Positions 8,551-19,205 of a DNA stretch of 38,591 nucleotides are shown in pieces. The notes below the pieces were generated by a model. The model had not been told where the DNA came from. It saw nothing but the letters and a program-made list of their open reading frames with translations, and made no database searches. Position 1 is the first letter of the stretch. Every line of letters begins with the position of its first letter. Made by a program: the position numbers and the translations under genes. Source of the DNA: Bacteroidaceae bacterium (lineage in GTDB: Bacteria > Bacteroidota > Bacteroidia > Bacteroidales > Bacteroidaceae); NCBI GenBank assembly GCA_017483665.1, contig JAFUVM010000081.1, forward strand, positions 1 through 38,591, given 5' to 3'.

Positions 8551-9222
8551 ATGAACAACGACTTTCGCAAGTTTGCTACCCGCCACCTGGGTATGAACAG
8601 CATGGCTTTGGACGACGTCATCAGCATGCAAAACCAGTACCTCAATCCCTACATCCTGGAGGAACGCCAGCTCAACGTCACACAGATGGACGTCTTCAGC
8701 CGCCTGATGATGGACCGCATCATCTTCCTCGGCACAGAGATTGACGACTACACCGCCAACACCCTGCAGGCACAGCTGCTCTATCTGGACAGTGCCGACC
8801 CGGGCAAGGACATCAGCATCTACATCAACAGCCCCGGCGGCAGCGTCTATGCCGGACTGGGCATCTACGACACGATGCAGTTCATCTCGAGCGACGTAGC
8901 CACCATCTGCACAGGCATGGCCGCAAGCATGGCTGCCGTACTCCTCGTCGCAGGCAAGGAAGGCAAGCGCAGCGCCTTGACGCACAGCCGCGTCATGATA
9001 CACCAACCGATGGGCGGCTCACAGGGACAGGCCAGCGACATCGAGATAACAGCACGCGAGATACAGAAGCTGAAGAAAGAACTCTACAGCATCATCGCCG
9101 ACCACTCGCACACCGACTTCGACAAGGTGTGGGCCGACAGCGACCGCGACTACTGGATGACTGCCGACGAAGCCAAGGAGTACGGCATGATAGACCGCGT
9201 ACTGATACGGAAGAAGGATTAG
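8551..9222 (+). CDS. clpP: ATP-dependent Clp protease proteolytic subunit
   Basis: Serine peptidase forming the tetradecameric chamber that degrades proteins unfolded by ClpX. The catalytic triad reads Ser126 (GMAASMAA), His151 (VMIHQPMGG) and Asp200 (DRDYW); spacing 25 and 49 equals that of E. coli ClpP. The 223-residue length includes a propeptide-like N-terminal segment of about 25-30 residues before the conserved core. ATG 8551 follows a 103-base gap with an AT-rich TATAATATAATAAGG stretch at about 8478 and a GC hairpin-like GGGACGGCTCCGGTCGTTCC. Co-directional with clpX. Confidence 0.97.
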   Translation: MNNDFRKFATRHLGMNSMALDDVISMQNQYLNPYILEERQLNVTQMDVFSRLMMDRIIFLGTEIDDYTANTLQAQLLYLDSADPGKDISIYINSPGGSVYAGLGIYDTMQFISSDVATICTGMAASMAAVLLVAGKEGKRSALTHSRVMIHQPMGGSQGQASDIEITAREIQKLKKELYSIIADHSHTDFDKVWADSDRDYWMTADEAKEYGMIDRVLIRKKD

Positions 9223-9233
9223 GGAATACAGAA

Positions 9234-9272
9234 TAGAGATTAGAGATTAGGGATTAGAGATTAGGGATTAGG
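9234..9272. repeat. GATTAGA/GATTAGG heptamer repeat before clpX
   Basis: Five alternating GATTAGA and GATTAGG units run up to two bases before the clpX ATG at 9275. They take the place of a normal ribosome-binding region. Confidence 0.85.
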
Positions 9273-9274
9273 TA

Positions 9275-10534
9275 ATGACAGGAAAGAACAAGAACCGTTG
9301 CTCCTTCTGCGGTCGTCGCGAGGACGAAGTGGCGCTGATGCTGACGGGCAAGAACGGATTCATCTGCGACGATTGTGTCCGTCAGGCAAGCCAGATTCTT
9401 CAGGAGAATATGGGCGAAGACATCTTTGCCAACGTCGGCAAAAGCAGGTCCGACAAAGTGCCGCGCAGCGGACTGAACATGCGAGACATTCCCAAGCCGC
9501 GCGAAATAAAGGCCTACCTCGACCAGTACGTCATCGGGCAAGACAGTGCCAAACGCTACCTGGCTGTCTCTGTCTACAACCACTACAAGCGTCTGGCCCA
9601 GCCCTCCGACGACAACGGCGTGGAGATAGAGAAGAGCAACATCATCATGGTCGGCCCGACCGGTACAGGCAAGACGTTGCTGGCACGCACCATTGCCAAG
9701 ATGCTCAGGGTGCCCTTCACCATCGTGGATGCCACGGTCTTCACCGAGGCGGGCTACGTGGGCGAGGACGTGGAAAGCATCTTGTCGAGGCTGCTTCAGG
9801 TGGCCGACTACGATGTTGCAGCCACCGAACGCGGCATTGTCTTCATCGACGAGATAGACAAGATAGCCCGCAAGCAGGACAATCCCAGCATCACACGCGA
9901 CGTCAGCGGCGAAGGCGTGCAGCAGGGACTGCTGAAACTGCTCGAGGGTTCGGAGGTCAACGTGCCGCCCAAAGGCGGACGCAAGCACCCGGACCAGGAC
10001 TATATTCACGTTGACACACGCAACATCCTCTTCATCTGCGGCGGTGCCTTCGACGGCATCGAGCGCAAGATAGCCCAGCGCCTCAATACACACGTCGTGG
10101 GCTACGACAGCGTGCAGAACCTGCAGAAGATTGACACGAAGGACCTGATGCAGTACATCCAGCCGCAGGACCTGAAAAGCTTCGGCCTCATCCCCGAGAT
10201 TATCGGCCGCCTGCCAGTGCTGACCTACCTCAATCCGCTGGACCGCGAGGCGCTGCGAAACATCCTGACCGAGCCGAAGAACTCGCTCGTGAAGCAGCAG
10301 ATAAAGCTCTTCGCCATGGACGGCATCACGCTCCGCTTCGAGGACAACGCGCTGGACTACATCGTGGACAAGGCCGTAGAGTACAAGCTCGGAGCCCGCG
10401 GACTGCGCTCCATCATGGAAGCCATCATGATAGAAGCTCAGTACAATGCGCCGTCGGAGGACGAGAAAACACTCACCATTACGCGCCAGTACGCAGAGGA
10501 GCAGGTGGGGAAGAATGAGAGAATGAAAAAATAA
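9275..10534 (+). CDS. clpX: ATP-dependent Clp protease ATP-binding subunit ClpX
   Basis: AAA+ unfoldase that selects substrates and feeds ClpP. The N-terminal zinc-binding domain has CSFCGRRE and ICDDCVRQA (four Cys, residues ~9-36). Walker A is GPTGTGKT (about 127-134), pore loop GYVGEDVE, Walker [10 protein letters not shown] (about 188-196), and the C-terminal small domain has [13 protein letters not shown] with sensor-2 Arg. The 419-residue length is normal. The last residues (GKNERMKK) and the stop codon are encoded by the GAATGAA-type repeat that follows, so the native C-terminal end appears to have been overwritten by repeat sequence. Confidence 0.97.
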   Translation: MTGKNKNRCSFCGRREDEVALMLTGKNGFICDDCVRQASQILQENMGEDIFANVGKSRSDKVPRSGLNMRDIPKPREIKAYLDQYVIGQDSAKRYLAVSVYNHYKRLAQPSDDNGVEIEKSNIIMVGPTGTGKTLLARTIAKMLRVPFTIVDATVFTEAGYVGEDVESILSRLLQVADYDVAATERGIVFIDEIDKIARKQDNPSITRDVSGEGVQQGLLKLLEGSEVNVPPKGGRKHPDQDYIHVDTRNILFICGGAFDGIERKIAQRLNTHVVGYDSVQNLQKIDTKDLMQYIQPQDLKSFGLIPEIIGRLPVLTYLNPLDREALRNILTEPKNSLVKQQIKLFAMDGITLRFEDNALDYIVDKAVEYKLGARGLRSIMEAIMIEAQYNAPSEDEKTLTITRQYAEEQVGKNERMKK

Positions 10535-10602
10535 AAAAATGAAAGAATGAAAAAATGAGAGAATGTCTATTCCTTCATTCTTTCATTCTTTTCTTCATTT
10601 TT
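10512..10602. repeat. Inverted GAATGAA heptamer element at clpX 3' end
   Basis: The left arm holds repeated GAATGAG/GAATGAA/AAATGAA words (10512-10564) and the right arm repeats CATTCTT/CATTCTTT (10574-10602), with a short TCTATTCCTT core. The two arms can pair into a long AU-rich hairpin after clpX, which could serve as a terminator-like structure. The left arm encodes the ClpX C-terminus. Confidence 0.8.
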
Positions 10603-10613
10603 AGCCAAAAAGA

Positions 10614-10645
10614 TTTGGTGGTTTGCACAATTCTTTGTATCTTTG
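10614..10645 (+). promoter_or_regulatory. Bacteroidetes-type promoter for recQ
   Basis: TTTG at 10614-10617, a 20-base spacer and TATCTTTG at 10638-10645 match the TTTG/TAnnTTTG consensus. The transcription start would be near 10650, about 25 bases before the recQ ATG. Confidence 0.7.
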
Positions 10646-10674
10646 TGTGATGCTTTGCTAAAACCACCTAAACA

Positions 10675-12852
<2,178 letters not shown>

Positions 12853-12963
12853 CGCACGGACTTCCGGTCGCATCCGAGCGTTTATACACCGAAGGAATCA
12901 CGACAAAATGCCAATCGGCTTGCGGAGCAAAACAAAACGACGCAGGGAGATGGCAGACAAATT

Positions 12964-13020
12964 ATGCCGTGCCGGGACATGCCAAATGGCAAGTTTCCGG
13001 GCACGGCATTTTTCGTTTTT
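12964..13020 (+). terminator. Rho-independent terminator after recQ
   Basis: ATGCCGTGCC at 12964-12973 pairs with GGCACGGCAT at 13000-13009, extended inward by GGA/TCC after one mismatch, with an AT-containing loop and a following TTTTTCGTTTTTT run. It ends about 115 bases after the recQ stop and closes that transcription unit. Confidence 0.8.
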
Positions 13021-13025
13021 TCACA

Positions 13026-13147
13026 CAGCACGGGGCTTTTCCAAACACGGCACGCTCTTATGACCAACGCGGCACGCTCTTATGGACAACACGGCACGCT
13101 CTTATGGGCAACGCGGCACGGGCTTATTGACGACGGCACGCTTCGCA
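13026..13147. repeat. 22-nt period degenerate tandem array, locus B
   Basis: Units of the type CGGCACGCTCTTATGGACAA start at 13026, 13048, 13070, 13092, 13114 and 13134 (spacing 22, 22, 22, 22, 20). The gap 12853-13279 between recQ and the rhamnosidase gene therefore holds a terminator, this array and a final promoter-like stretch; no gene is seen in it. A weak -7-like GTCCTTTG is at 13226-13233 without a matching -33 box. Confidence 0.85.
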
Positions 13148-13279
13148 GGAGGGGCTTTTGCTGACCGATGTCAAAATATTACATCAAAAAACCAGTTAAT
13201 CATCCGCTTTCTTACAGGAATTTGCGTCCTTTGCACCCGAAACAGAACATTTTGACCAACAGACAAAGCACACAAGAAC

Positions 13280-16225
13280 ATGTTTACGTTCATCAGACTT
13301 AGTCAACAGAGAGGAAAGAGATTCACGACCGTACTGCTCTCGGCCTTGGTTTGCTGCCTATGGTGCACCAGCTGTCAGGCACAGGCAGAAGAGACCACGC
13401 TGCTCGAGACGAAGGAGTTCGCCAAGCCTTCCATGCCTTGGCGCCCCATTCCGCTCTGGTTCTGGAACAACACACAGATCAGCGAGTCGGAGCTTGTCCG
13501 CCAGCTCCAGCAAATGGTGGAGACCGACGGCTACGGCGGGTGTGCCATCCTGCCCTTCGGCGGCGGGTTCCGCCCGGGCTACCTGTCCGACGACTACTTC
13601 AAGCTCTACGGGGCAGCCATCGCCAAGGCGCGGTCCCTGGGAGCCCACATGTCCATCTACGACGAGTACGGCTTCCCCAGCGGCAGCATGGGCGCCATCA
13701 ACGGCTCGGGCGTGACCACCTTCATGAACAACCACCCGGGGCACACCGTCAAGCGACTCGACAAGACGGAGTACCGCGTGGGCAGCGGTGCGACTTTCGA
13801 CAGGCAGCTCTCCCTCAGCGGGAAGCTGATGGCACTTGTGGCCTGGAACATGAACACGAAGGAGATCGTTCCCCTGCGCGACAACTACGACGAGGCGACG
13901 GGCCGTGTGACGTGGACTGCGCCCAAGCAGAGCGGCTGGCACGTGATGGTGTGCCAGTGCGTAGTGGACGGCGACCCGAACGTGGACTACCTCTCCGGCG
14001 AGGCTGTCAGCCTGTTTGTGCAGGACACACATGCCACCTACTACCGCCGCTTCGGCGACCACTTCGGCGGGACCATCGTCTCGACGTTCTTCGACGAGCC
14101 CACCATGTACCGCGCTCAGGGACGCATGTGGACGAACGACTTCAACGAACAGTTCGAGAAGCGCTACGGCTTCTCGCCCGAGATGCTCTACCCTGCCCTC
14201 TGGTACGACATCGGCGCACAGACGGCACGCGCCCGTAACCTGCTCTTCGGCCTGCACTCGACGCTCTACAGCGAAGGCTTCATGAAGACCATCTGCGAAT
14301 GGGCCACGGAGCACGGCATCCTGACCACCGGCCACCAGGATCAGGAAGAGATAGCCAACCCCACCAGCGTGGCAGGCGACCTGATGCTCGTCGGCAAGCA
14401 CCTCACCATGCCCGGCATCGACAAGATAGGCGGCGGACGCCCCACCGAGGACTTCTACAAAGTGGTGTCCTCGTCGGCCAACAACTGGGACAAGACCTAC
14501 GTGATGTCCGAAACCTACGGAGCCATGGGCAACATTCCCGTCGAGAAGCTCTATCAGGTAGCCATCGAGCAGTACACCAAGGGCATCAACCACCTCATCC
14601 CCCATGCCGTCTGGTACAACGACCGCGACGTCACCTTCCTGCCTGAGCTCTCGTGGCGCAACCCGCTCTACAACGCCGACCTGCCCGCGTTCAACGCCTT
14701 CCTCTCGCGCCTGAACTACATCCTGGCACGTCCGGGACGGCACGTGGCCGACGTCGGCGTGCTCTACCCCATTCAGACACAGTACGCCGGGCACAGGCTC
14801 GACGGGCCGAAGGGCTACTACGAAGGCGGCGTCGACGTGGAGGGAACCGACTATCCGCAGATATCGCACTACCTCACCGACGACCTCGGCATCGACTTCA
14901 CCTATCTCCATCCCGAAGTCCTCGACGACCGCTGCACCGCAGCCGACGGCCGCTTGAACATGAACAACACGGTGAACCACGAACACTTCTCCGTCATCAT
15001 CCTGCCCGGCGTGAAGGTCATCTCGCTAAGCAATCTGAAGAAGATAGAAGAAGCCTGGCAGCAAGGCGTCAGGGTCGTCTTCACCACGCAATGCCCCCAA
15101 CTGGCAGCCGACCGCGAAGACGCCGACCAGGAGGTGCAGGACATCGTTCGGCGCATGCTCGACGCCACGGAGAACAAGGCGTACTTCCTGCCCGCACCCT
15201 CGGCCGAGTCGCTGGCAGAAGTCATGGACGCCTGCCTGCCCGACCGCGACGTGCAGTTCTCCGGCGGCACACATCCGTTCAACTACATCCACAAGGTTGT
15301 GGACGGGCACGATGTATGGCTCTTCGGCAACATCGACGACACGTCCGCAACAAATACAATACGGCTAAAGACATCTGCTGCTCAACTCTCGTTGCTCGAC
15401 CCTCATACGGGGCAGGTAACAGCACTCCAGACCCCCTCCAACTCCCCCCAAAAGGGGTTCTCCCTCACCCTGCGCCCGAACCAGTCGGTGTTCCTCGTCG
15501 ACGATGCCCTGCTCCTGAAGAACGGCACAGTCGACGGCCCCGTGGACGAACGTCTTACCTACACCATAGAGATGCAGGCAAAGATAGAACAACTCTCGGC
15601 AGGCGTCTGCTTCTCCATCGCCGACCAGCAGAACTACTACATGTGGCAGTTCAATGCCTCCGACCCGCAGCATCCCCGTCTGCGCCCCCACCAGTGGCTC
15701 GGAGGCAGCGCGTCCCTGCTCGGGGAAATCAACCTGCCCGCCGAGGCGGACATACAGGCCGGGCACACCTTCCGCATAAAGCTTGAGATAGAGGACGAGA
15801 CGTACGTCAAGACTTACATCAACGACGTGCTCGTCGACGAACGGAGCGGCCGCTTCAAGTTCGGCAATGTCGGTTTCCGCCAGGCACACGACGACGCCTA
15901 CGGGAAGGCGGAAACGGCAAGCTACGACGATGTCCTCATCAGCGTCCGCACAGGAGAACGCACCCGCAACGTGGTCTTCTCGGAGGACTTCTCCGCCTCG
16001 AACCCCTTCTCTGCCGGCACCATCGCAGACGGCTGGCTGAGGGTAGAGGGACAGATGTCGCACGACATACTGGCCTGGCTCCGCGAAGTCCCCGATGCCG
16101 TCAGCCTCGCCCCAGCCACTTCCGCCAAAAGCGAGAGCCGATACATGCTCGACGGCACTCCGGCCCCCCGCCACGCCTCCGGCATCATCGTCCGCAACGG
16201 GAAGAAATACATGACAAGGAAATAG
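13280..16225 (+). CDS. GH106-like alpha-L-rhamnosidase, putative lipoprotein
   Basis: A 981-residue secreted glycosidase. The N-terminus has a hydrophobic signal ending at SALVCCLWCTSC, compatible with a lipobox (Cys about 33), so the enzyme may be surface-anchored. The catalytic part (about 50-620) carries the GH106-type pattern RPIPLWFWNN, GGCAILPFGGGFRPGYLSDDYF, YDEYGFPSGSMG and TFFDEPTMY, expected to form a TIM barrel cutting terminal rhamnose. A beta-sandwich (about 755-870) follows and is clearly related to the N-terminal domain of the next gene product (both contain MWQFN, RPH.W and VGFRQ/VGTRQ.HD). The C-terminus (SGIIVRNGKKYMTRK) resembles sorting tails. Residues about 717-730 (TPSNSPQKGF) are encoded by a palindromic repeat element. 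The exact substrate linkage is not deducible. Confidence 0.82.
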   Translation: MFTFIRLSQQRGKRFTTVLLSALVCCLWCTSCQAQAEETTLLETKEFAKPSMPWRPIPLWFWNNTQISESELVRQLQQMVETDGYGGCAILPFGGGFRPGYLSDDYFKLYGAAIAKARSLGAHMSIYDEYGFPSGSMGAINGSGVTTFMNNHPGHTVKRLDKTEYRVGSGATFDRQLSLSGKLMALVAWNMNTKEIVPLRDNYDEATGRVTWTAPKQSGWHVMVCQCVVDGDPNVDYLSGEAVSLFVQDTHATYYRRFGDHFGGTIVSTFFDEPTMYRAQGRMWTNDFNEQFEKRYGFSPEMLYPALWYDIGAQTARARNLLFGLHSTLYSEGFMKTICEWATEHGILTTGHQDQEEIANPTSVAGDLMLVGKHLTMPGIDKIGGGRPTEDFYKVVSSSANNWDKTYVMSETYGAMGNIPVEKLYQVAIEQYTKGINHLIPHAVWYNDRDVTFLPELSWRNPLYNADLPAFNAFLSRLNYILARPGRHVADVGVLYPIQTQYAGHRLDGPKGYYEGGVDVEGTDYPQISHYLTDDLGIDFTYLHPEVLDDRCTAADGRLNMNNTVNHEHFSVIILPGVKVISLSNLKKIEEAWQQGVRVVFTTQCPQLAADREDADQEVQDIVRRMLDATENKAYFLPAPSAESLAEVMDACLPDRDVQFSGGTHPFNYIHKVVDGHDVWLFGNIDDTSATNTIRLKTSAAQLSLLDPHTGQVTALQTPSNSPQKGFSLTLRPNQSVFLVDDALLLKNGTVDGPVDERLTYTIEMQAKIEQLSAGVCFSIADQQNYYMWQFNASDPQHPRLRPHQWLGGSASLLGEINLPAEADIQAGHTFRIKLEIEDETYVKTYINDVLVDERSGRFKFGNVGFRQAHDDAYGKAETASYDDVLISVRTGERTRNVVFSEDFSASNPFSAGTIADGWLRVEGQMSHDILAWLREVPDAVSLAPATSAKSESRYMLDGTPAPRHASGIIVRNGKKYMTRK
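15430..15466 (+). repeat. Palindromic element inside the rhamnosidase gene
   Basis: The sequence is a variant of the family (GACCCCCTCCAACTCCCC followed by CCAAAAGGGG). It is read in frame as TPSNSPQKGF between two beta strands of an accessory domain (VTAL and SLTLRPNQSVFLV). It corresponds to the TLSNSPLK peptides in the genes at 25758 and 36303, read in the same orientation and frame. Confidence 0.7.
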
Positions 16226-16286
16226 CACACATTATATATTATTAATAACAACACATCCAAATCTATTAACTTAAATCCTAACCAAA

Positions 16287-18824
16287 ATGCGAGGAAAGAA
16301 AATTGCTATGCTGCTCTTGGCGCTCATCGTCTGCAGCATGAATGCGTGGAGTTACAGGATTACCGACAACTACACCATCGAGAGTAAGTTCAAGATCAAC
16401 GCCATTGGCGCCGGCATCGCCTTCCGTGCCTACGAAGGCTTCGGCGGACAGATCTGCATGTGGCAGTTCAATGTGGGCGTCGACGGCACAAAATCGCTCT
16501 TCCGTCCCCACGACTGGAAGGTGGGCGGCATTCTGCTCGCCGAGATTAACACAGCCGACAAGGGCGTGGCACTGAACACCACCGACTGGTTCGTCACGAA
16601 GATTGTCATCACGAACGACGGCCAGCACGCCGACACCTACCTGCGCCGCGCAGACCAGGCTGAGTTCGTACAGATTGACTCACGCGACGGCAACTTCCGC
16701 TTCGGCCTGGTCGGCACACGTCAGGACCACGACGGCGACACCAACGAGTCTGCCAGCTACGACTACTTCAAGGTGACTGCCAACGAGACCGGCGAAGTGC
16801 TCTACAGCGAAGACTTCAATGCCACGAACGGCAACTGGAGGAACGACCCCGTCTGGAACGAGGCCGAAGGCACTCTGACCACCGAGGGACGCAACCTCAG
16901 CGAAGTGAAGTACTTCCCCAACAACATGTTCCTGGATGCCATCGACATGCACTACACCGTAGAGGCCGACATGACCATCGAGAACGGCTACGCTTCCCTT
17001 ATCTTCGGTCTGACCGAGAGCGGCAGCAACTACATGTGGCAGATTTCGCCCAACTACTACAACGACACCTCCGTCAGCACCTACTACCACCTGGACAACG
17101 GCAACGAGTCCTGGAAGGCACATGCAGGCGGTCCGCGCTATCCCGACTACGAAGCCATCGACTTCTGGGGCGAGAAGCGCCACGTGATGATTGAGGTAGA
17201 GGCCAACGTCGTCAGGACCTACATCGACGGCAAGCTGGAGGAAACCTTCACACAGTGCGACATGACCGACCTCGCCCTGCTCAACCCGGGCAAGATGGGC
17301 ATCCGCGTTGACGCCAGCAACGGCGTGGTTCACGAAGTCTACATCGACAATGTGAAGCTGACAGAATACGACAAGGAAGGCAACGCCACGGTCGTAATGG
17401 AGGATGGCTTCGACGGCGGCGTGGCTCACTACTTCGAGCTGAGCGGCAAGAACGCCACCTATGCCCAGGTGGTCGACGTGGACGGAGACTACGCTCTCTA
17501 CATCAACTGCGACGGAAGCGTGGACAAGAGTGCCAAGGTACGCCTCATCCAGACCGACGACTACGTCTGCACACACAACTACGAGAACGGCATCTGCACC
17601 ATCTGCGGCGAGTATGAAGAGCCCGGCTACGACGCCGACCTCAGCGCCTACACCATCGGCAACCTCGGTCAGCTGATTCGCTTCTCACAGATTGTCAACG
17701 GCGGCGAACAGGGTGCCAACGGCTCTCTGACTGCCGACATCGACATGGAGTACAGCGACAAGTTCCAGCCCATCGGCCTGAACAACGACGGCTCTTGGCA
17801 GCGTCCCTTCATGGGAACCTTCTACGGCAACAACCACGTCATCAGCAACCTCTTCGTCAAGACTGAGTGCGAGGGCGGTCTCTTCTCCCGCACACGTGGC
17901 GGCAAGATCTACAACCTCGGCCTCGTGAACGGACACATCGAGAGCACAGCCAACCTGCGCTGCGGCGCCATTGCCGGTGAGCATCACGACAATGCTCAGA
18001 TGGTGGACTGCTACGCTCGCGGCACGTTCGAGTTCGTTACCACGTACGCCCAGAAGGATGCCGTAGCGGGCGAATGTGCCGGCGGCCACTTCGTGAACTG
18101 CTACACCACGCTGCCCAAGATGTCATGCGACTATCCTATGGGCGGTGACATGACGAACAGCTACGAAGGCGTCACAGCAGAGCAGGGTGCTACGGGCGAG
18201 ATTGCCTACAAGCTGGGCACATCCTTCGGCCAGAACATCGGCACCGACGCTTATCCCGAACTCGACGGCGAGCAGGTTTACTTCATTGGCGAAGACGGCT
18301 ATGCCACACTCTACGACACCACAACAGGCTACGTGCTCAACGGCGACGCCAAGGCTTACGTTGCAACACTGCAGAAGACATGGCTCAACACCGCTGAGAT
18401 TGCAAATGTTCCTGCCGGTACTCCCGTCATCCTGAAGGGCACCTACTACAACAAGCTGGCTCAGGACCTGCCTGCCATCAACGTTGCCAACGACCTGAAG
18501 GGTACCGAGACAGCCACCGAGGCAGACGGCACAATGTACGTCCTTGCCAAGCCCGAAGGCGAAAAGATCGGTTTCTACAAAGCTGAAGGCACTATCGCTG
18601 CAGGCAAGGCATACTTCCAGAGCGCAAGCGGCGTGAAGGCATTCTACTTCGACGGCGACGATGCCACAGGCATAAATGAAGAATTAAGAATGAAGAATGA
18701 AGAATCAAAGGGCGAGGAAGCTATTTACAACCTGGCCGGTCAGCGCCTCGGGAAGATGCAGAACCGAAGGTCGACATATGTCAAGGGCATCAACATTATT
18801 GGTAACAAGAAAATTCTGAAATAA
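16287..18824 (+). CDS. Secreted LamG-like/GLUG-like protein with C-terminal sorting tail
   Basis: An 845-residue exported protein with a signal peptide (KIAMLLLALIVCSMNAWS). Residues ~22-180 form a concanavalin/LamG-like domain homologous to the accessory domain of the preceding rhamnosidase; a second such domain spans ~180-370. A short zinc-ribbon-like motif CTHNYENGICTICG lies near 427-440. GLUG-like beta-helix sequence (GTFYGNNHVISNLFV, GGLFSRT) follows to about 620, then a conserved module (ILAKPEGE-type, VLAKPEGEKIGFYKAEG) and the tail YNLAGQRLGKM...KGINIIGNKKILK. The tail resembles type IX secretion or Prevotella sorting tails. In-frame heptamer repeats encode NEELRMKNEE just before it. 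The stop TAA overlaps the ATG of the next small gene. Function is probably glycan binding or adhesion (inference). Confidence 0.8.
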   Translation: MRGKKIAMLLLALIVCSMNAWSYRITDNYTIESKFKINAIGAGIAFRAYEGFGGQICMWQFNVGVDGTKSLFRPHDWKVGGILLAEINTADKGVALNTTDWFVTKIVITNDGQHADTYLRRADQAEFVQIDSRDGNFRFGLVGTRQDHDGDTNESASYDYFKVTANETGEVLYSEDFNATNGNWRNDPVWNEAEGTLTTEGRNLSEVKYFPNNMFLDAIDMHYTVEADMTIENGYASLIFGLTESGSNYMWQISPNYYNDTSVSTYYHLDNGNESWKAHAGGPRYPDYEAIDFWGEKRHVMIEVEANVVRTYIDGKLEETFTQCDMTDLALLNPGKMGIRVDASNGVVHEVYIDNVKLTEYDKEGNATVVMEDGFDGGVAHYFELSGKNATYAQVVDVDGDYALYINCDGSVDKSAKVRLIQTDDYVCTHNYENGICTICGEYEEPGYDADLSAYTIGNLGQLIRFSQIVNGGEQGANGSLTADIDMEYSDKFQPIGLNNDGSWQRPFMGTFYGNNHVISNLFVKTECEGGLFSRTRGGKIYNLGLVNGHIESTANLRCGAIAGEHHDNAQMVDCYARGTFEFVTTYAQKDAVAGECAGGHFVNCYTTLPKMSCDYPMGGDMTNSYEGVTAEQGATGEIAYKLGTSFGQNIGTDAYPELDGEQVYFIGEDGYATLYDTTTGYVLNGDAKAYVATLQKTWLNTAEIANVPAGTPVILKGTYYNKLAQDLPAINVANDLKGTETATEADGTMYVLAKPEGEKIGFYKAEGTIAAGKAYFQSASGVKAFYFDGDDATGINEELRMKNEESKGEEAIYNLAGQRLGKMQNRRSTYVKGINIIGNKKILK
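18669..18758 (+). repeat. 90-bp module, copy 1 (89/90 identical to 23919-24008)
   Basis: This block encodes the end of the C-terminal module including the heptamer-coded EELRMKNEESKGE and YNLAGQRLGKM. It differs at only one base (18718 A versus 23968 G) from the block at the end of the 1615-residue protein gene, although the rest of the genes is much more diverged. This points to recent duplication or gene conversion. Confidence 0.9.
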
Positions 18825-18976
18825 TGAAGTACATTAAACCATCTATCGAAATCAGCGAGGCACAGGCAGCACAGATGCTGGCCGAGAGCCTCATCATCAG
18901 CGACACAACGGTCGACGGCAGCAAAGCCCTCACCAAGGAAGACAACAGTTGGGACATCTGGGACGAAGAAGAATAG
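18824..18976 (+). CDS. Small acidic peptide, translationally coupled to the preceding secreted protein
   Basis: A 50-codon gene whose ATG overlaps the upstream stop by one base (TAATG at 18822-18826), a classical stop-restart coupling. The peptide starts MKYIKPSIEISEAQAAQ, has a central AQMLAESLIISDTTVDG and an acidic Trp-containing tail SWDIWDEEE. No signal peptide or membrane segment is visible. It is clearly paralogous to the 51-residue peptide at 24077, which also follows a giant secreted protein; the residues from QMLAES to the end are almost identical. I recall many short Bacteroidales hypothetical peptides with a K-Y-I-x-P start and an acidic tail, but know of no assigned function. It could be a chaperone-like or regulatory partner, a peptide precursor, or a cargo peptide; none is shown. 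A hairpin terminator follows. Confidence 0.85.
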   Translation: MKYIKPSIEISEAQAAQMLAESLIISDTTVDGSKALTKEDNSWDIWDEEE

Positions 18977-19001
18977 TAAGTCCTAGCTGAACAATCCTTT
19001 C

Positions 19002-19055
19002 ATACCCCTGAAGGCTTTTTGGGAACGCCCAAATTGCCCTCAGGGGTATCTTTAT
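19002..19055 (+). terminator. Rho-independent terminator after the small peptide gene
   Basis: ATACCCCTGA (19002-19011) pairs with TCAGGGGTAT (19040-19049), with inner pairing GGC/GCC and TTGGG/CCCAA, followed by CTTTATT. It ends the transcript carrying the LamG-like protein and its small partner, before a new promoter at 19109. Confidence 0.8.
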
Positions 19056-19108
19056 TGCCTCCAACACATATCACTTTTACCCAAAAAGAAGAAAAAAAGG
19101 TGAAAACG

Positions 19109-19139
19109 TTTGTTATGTGTGTGAAAAACTGTAAATTTG
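19109..19139 (+). promoter_or_regulatory. Bacteroidetes-type promoter for the giant secreted protein gene
   Basis: TTTG at 19109-19112, a 19-base spacer and TAAATTTG at 19132-19139 match the consensus. The start would be near 19145 and the leader of about 60 bases ends with TTTCCC before the ATG at 19206. Confidence 0.7.
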
Positions 19140-19205
19140 TAGGGCGCAAACATGAAAAACTAACTAATACAACAACTATTTTATTAACCTTACAAACAGT
19201 TTCCC

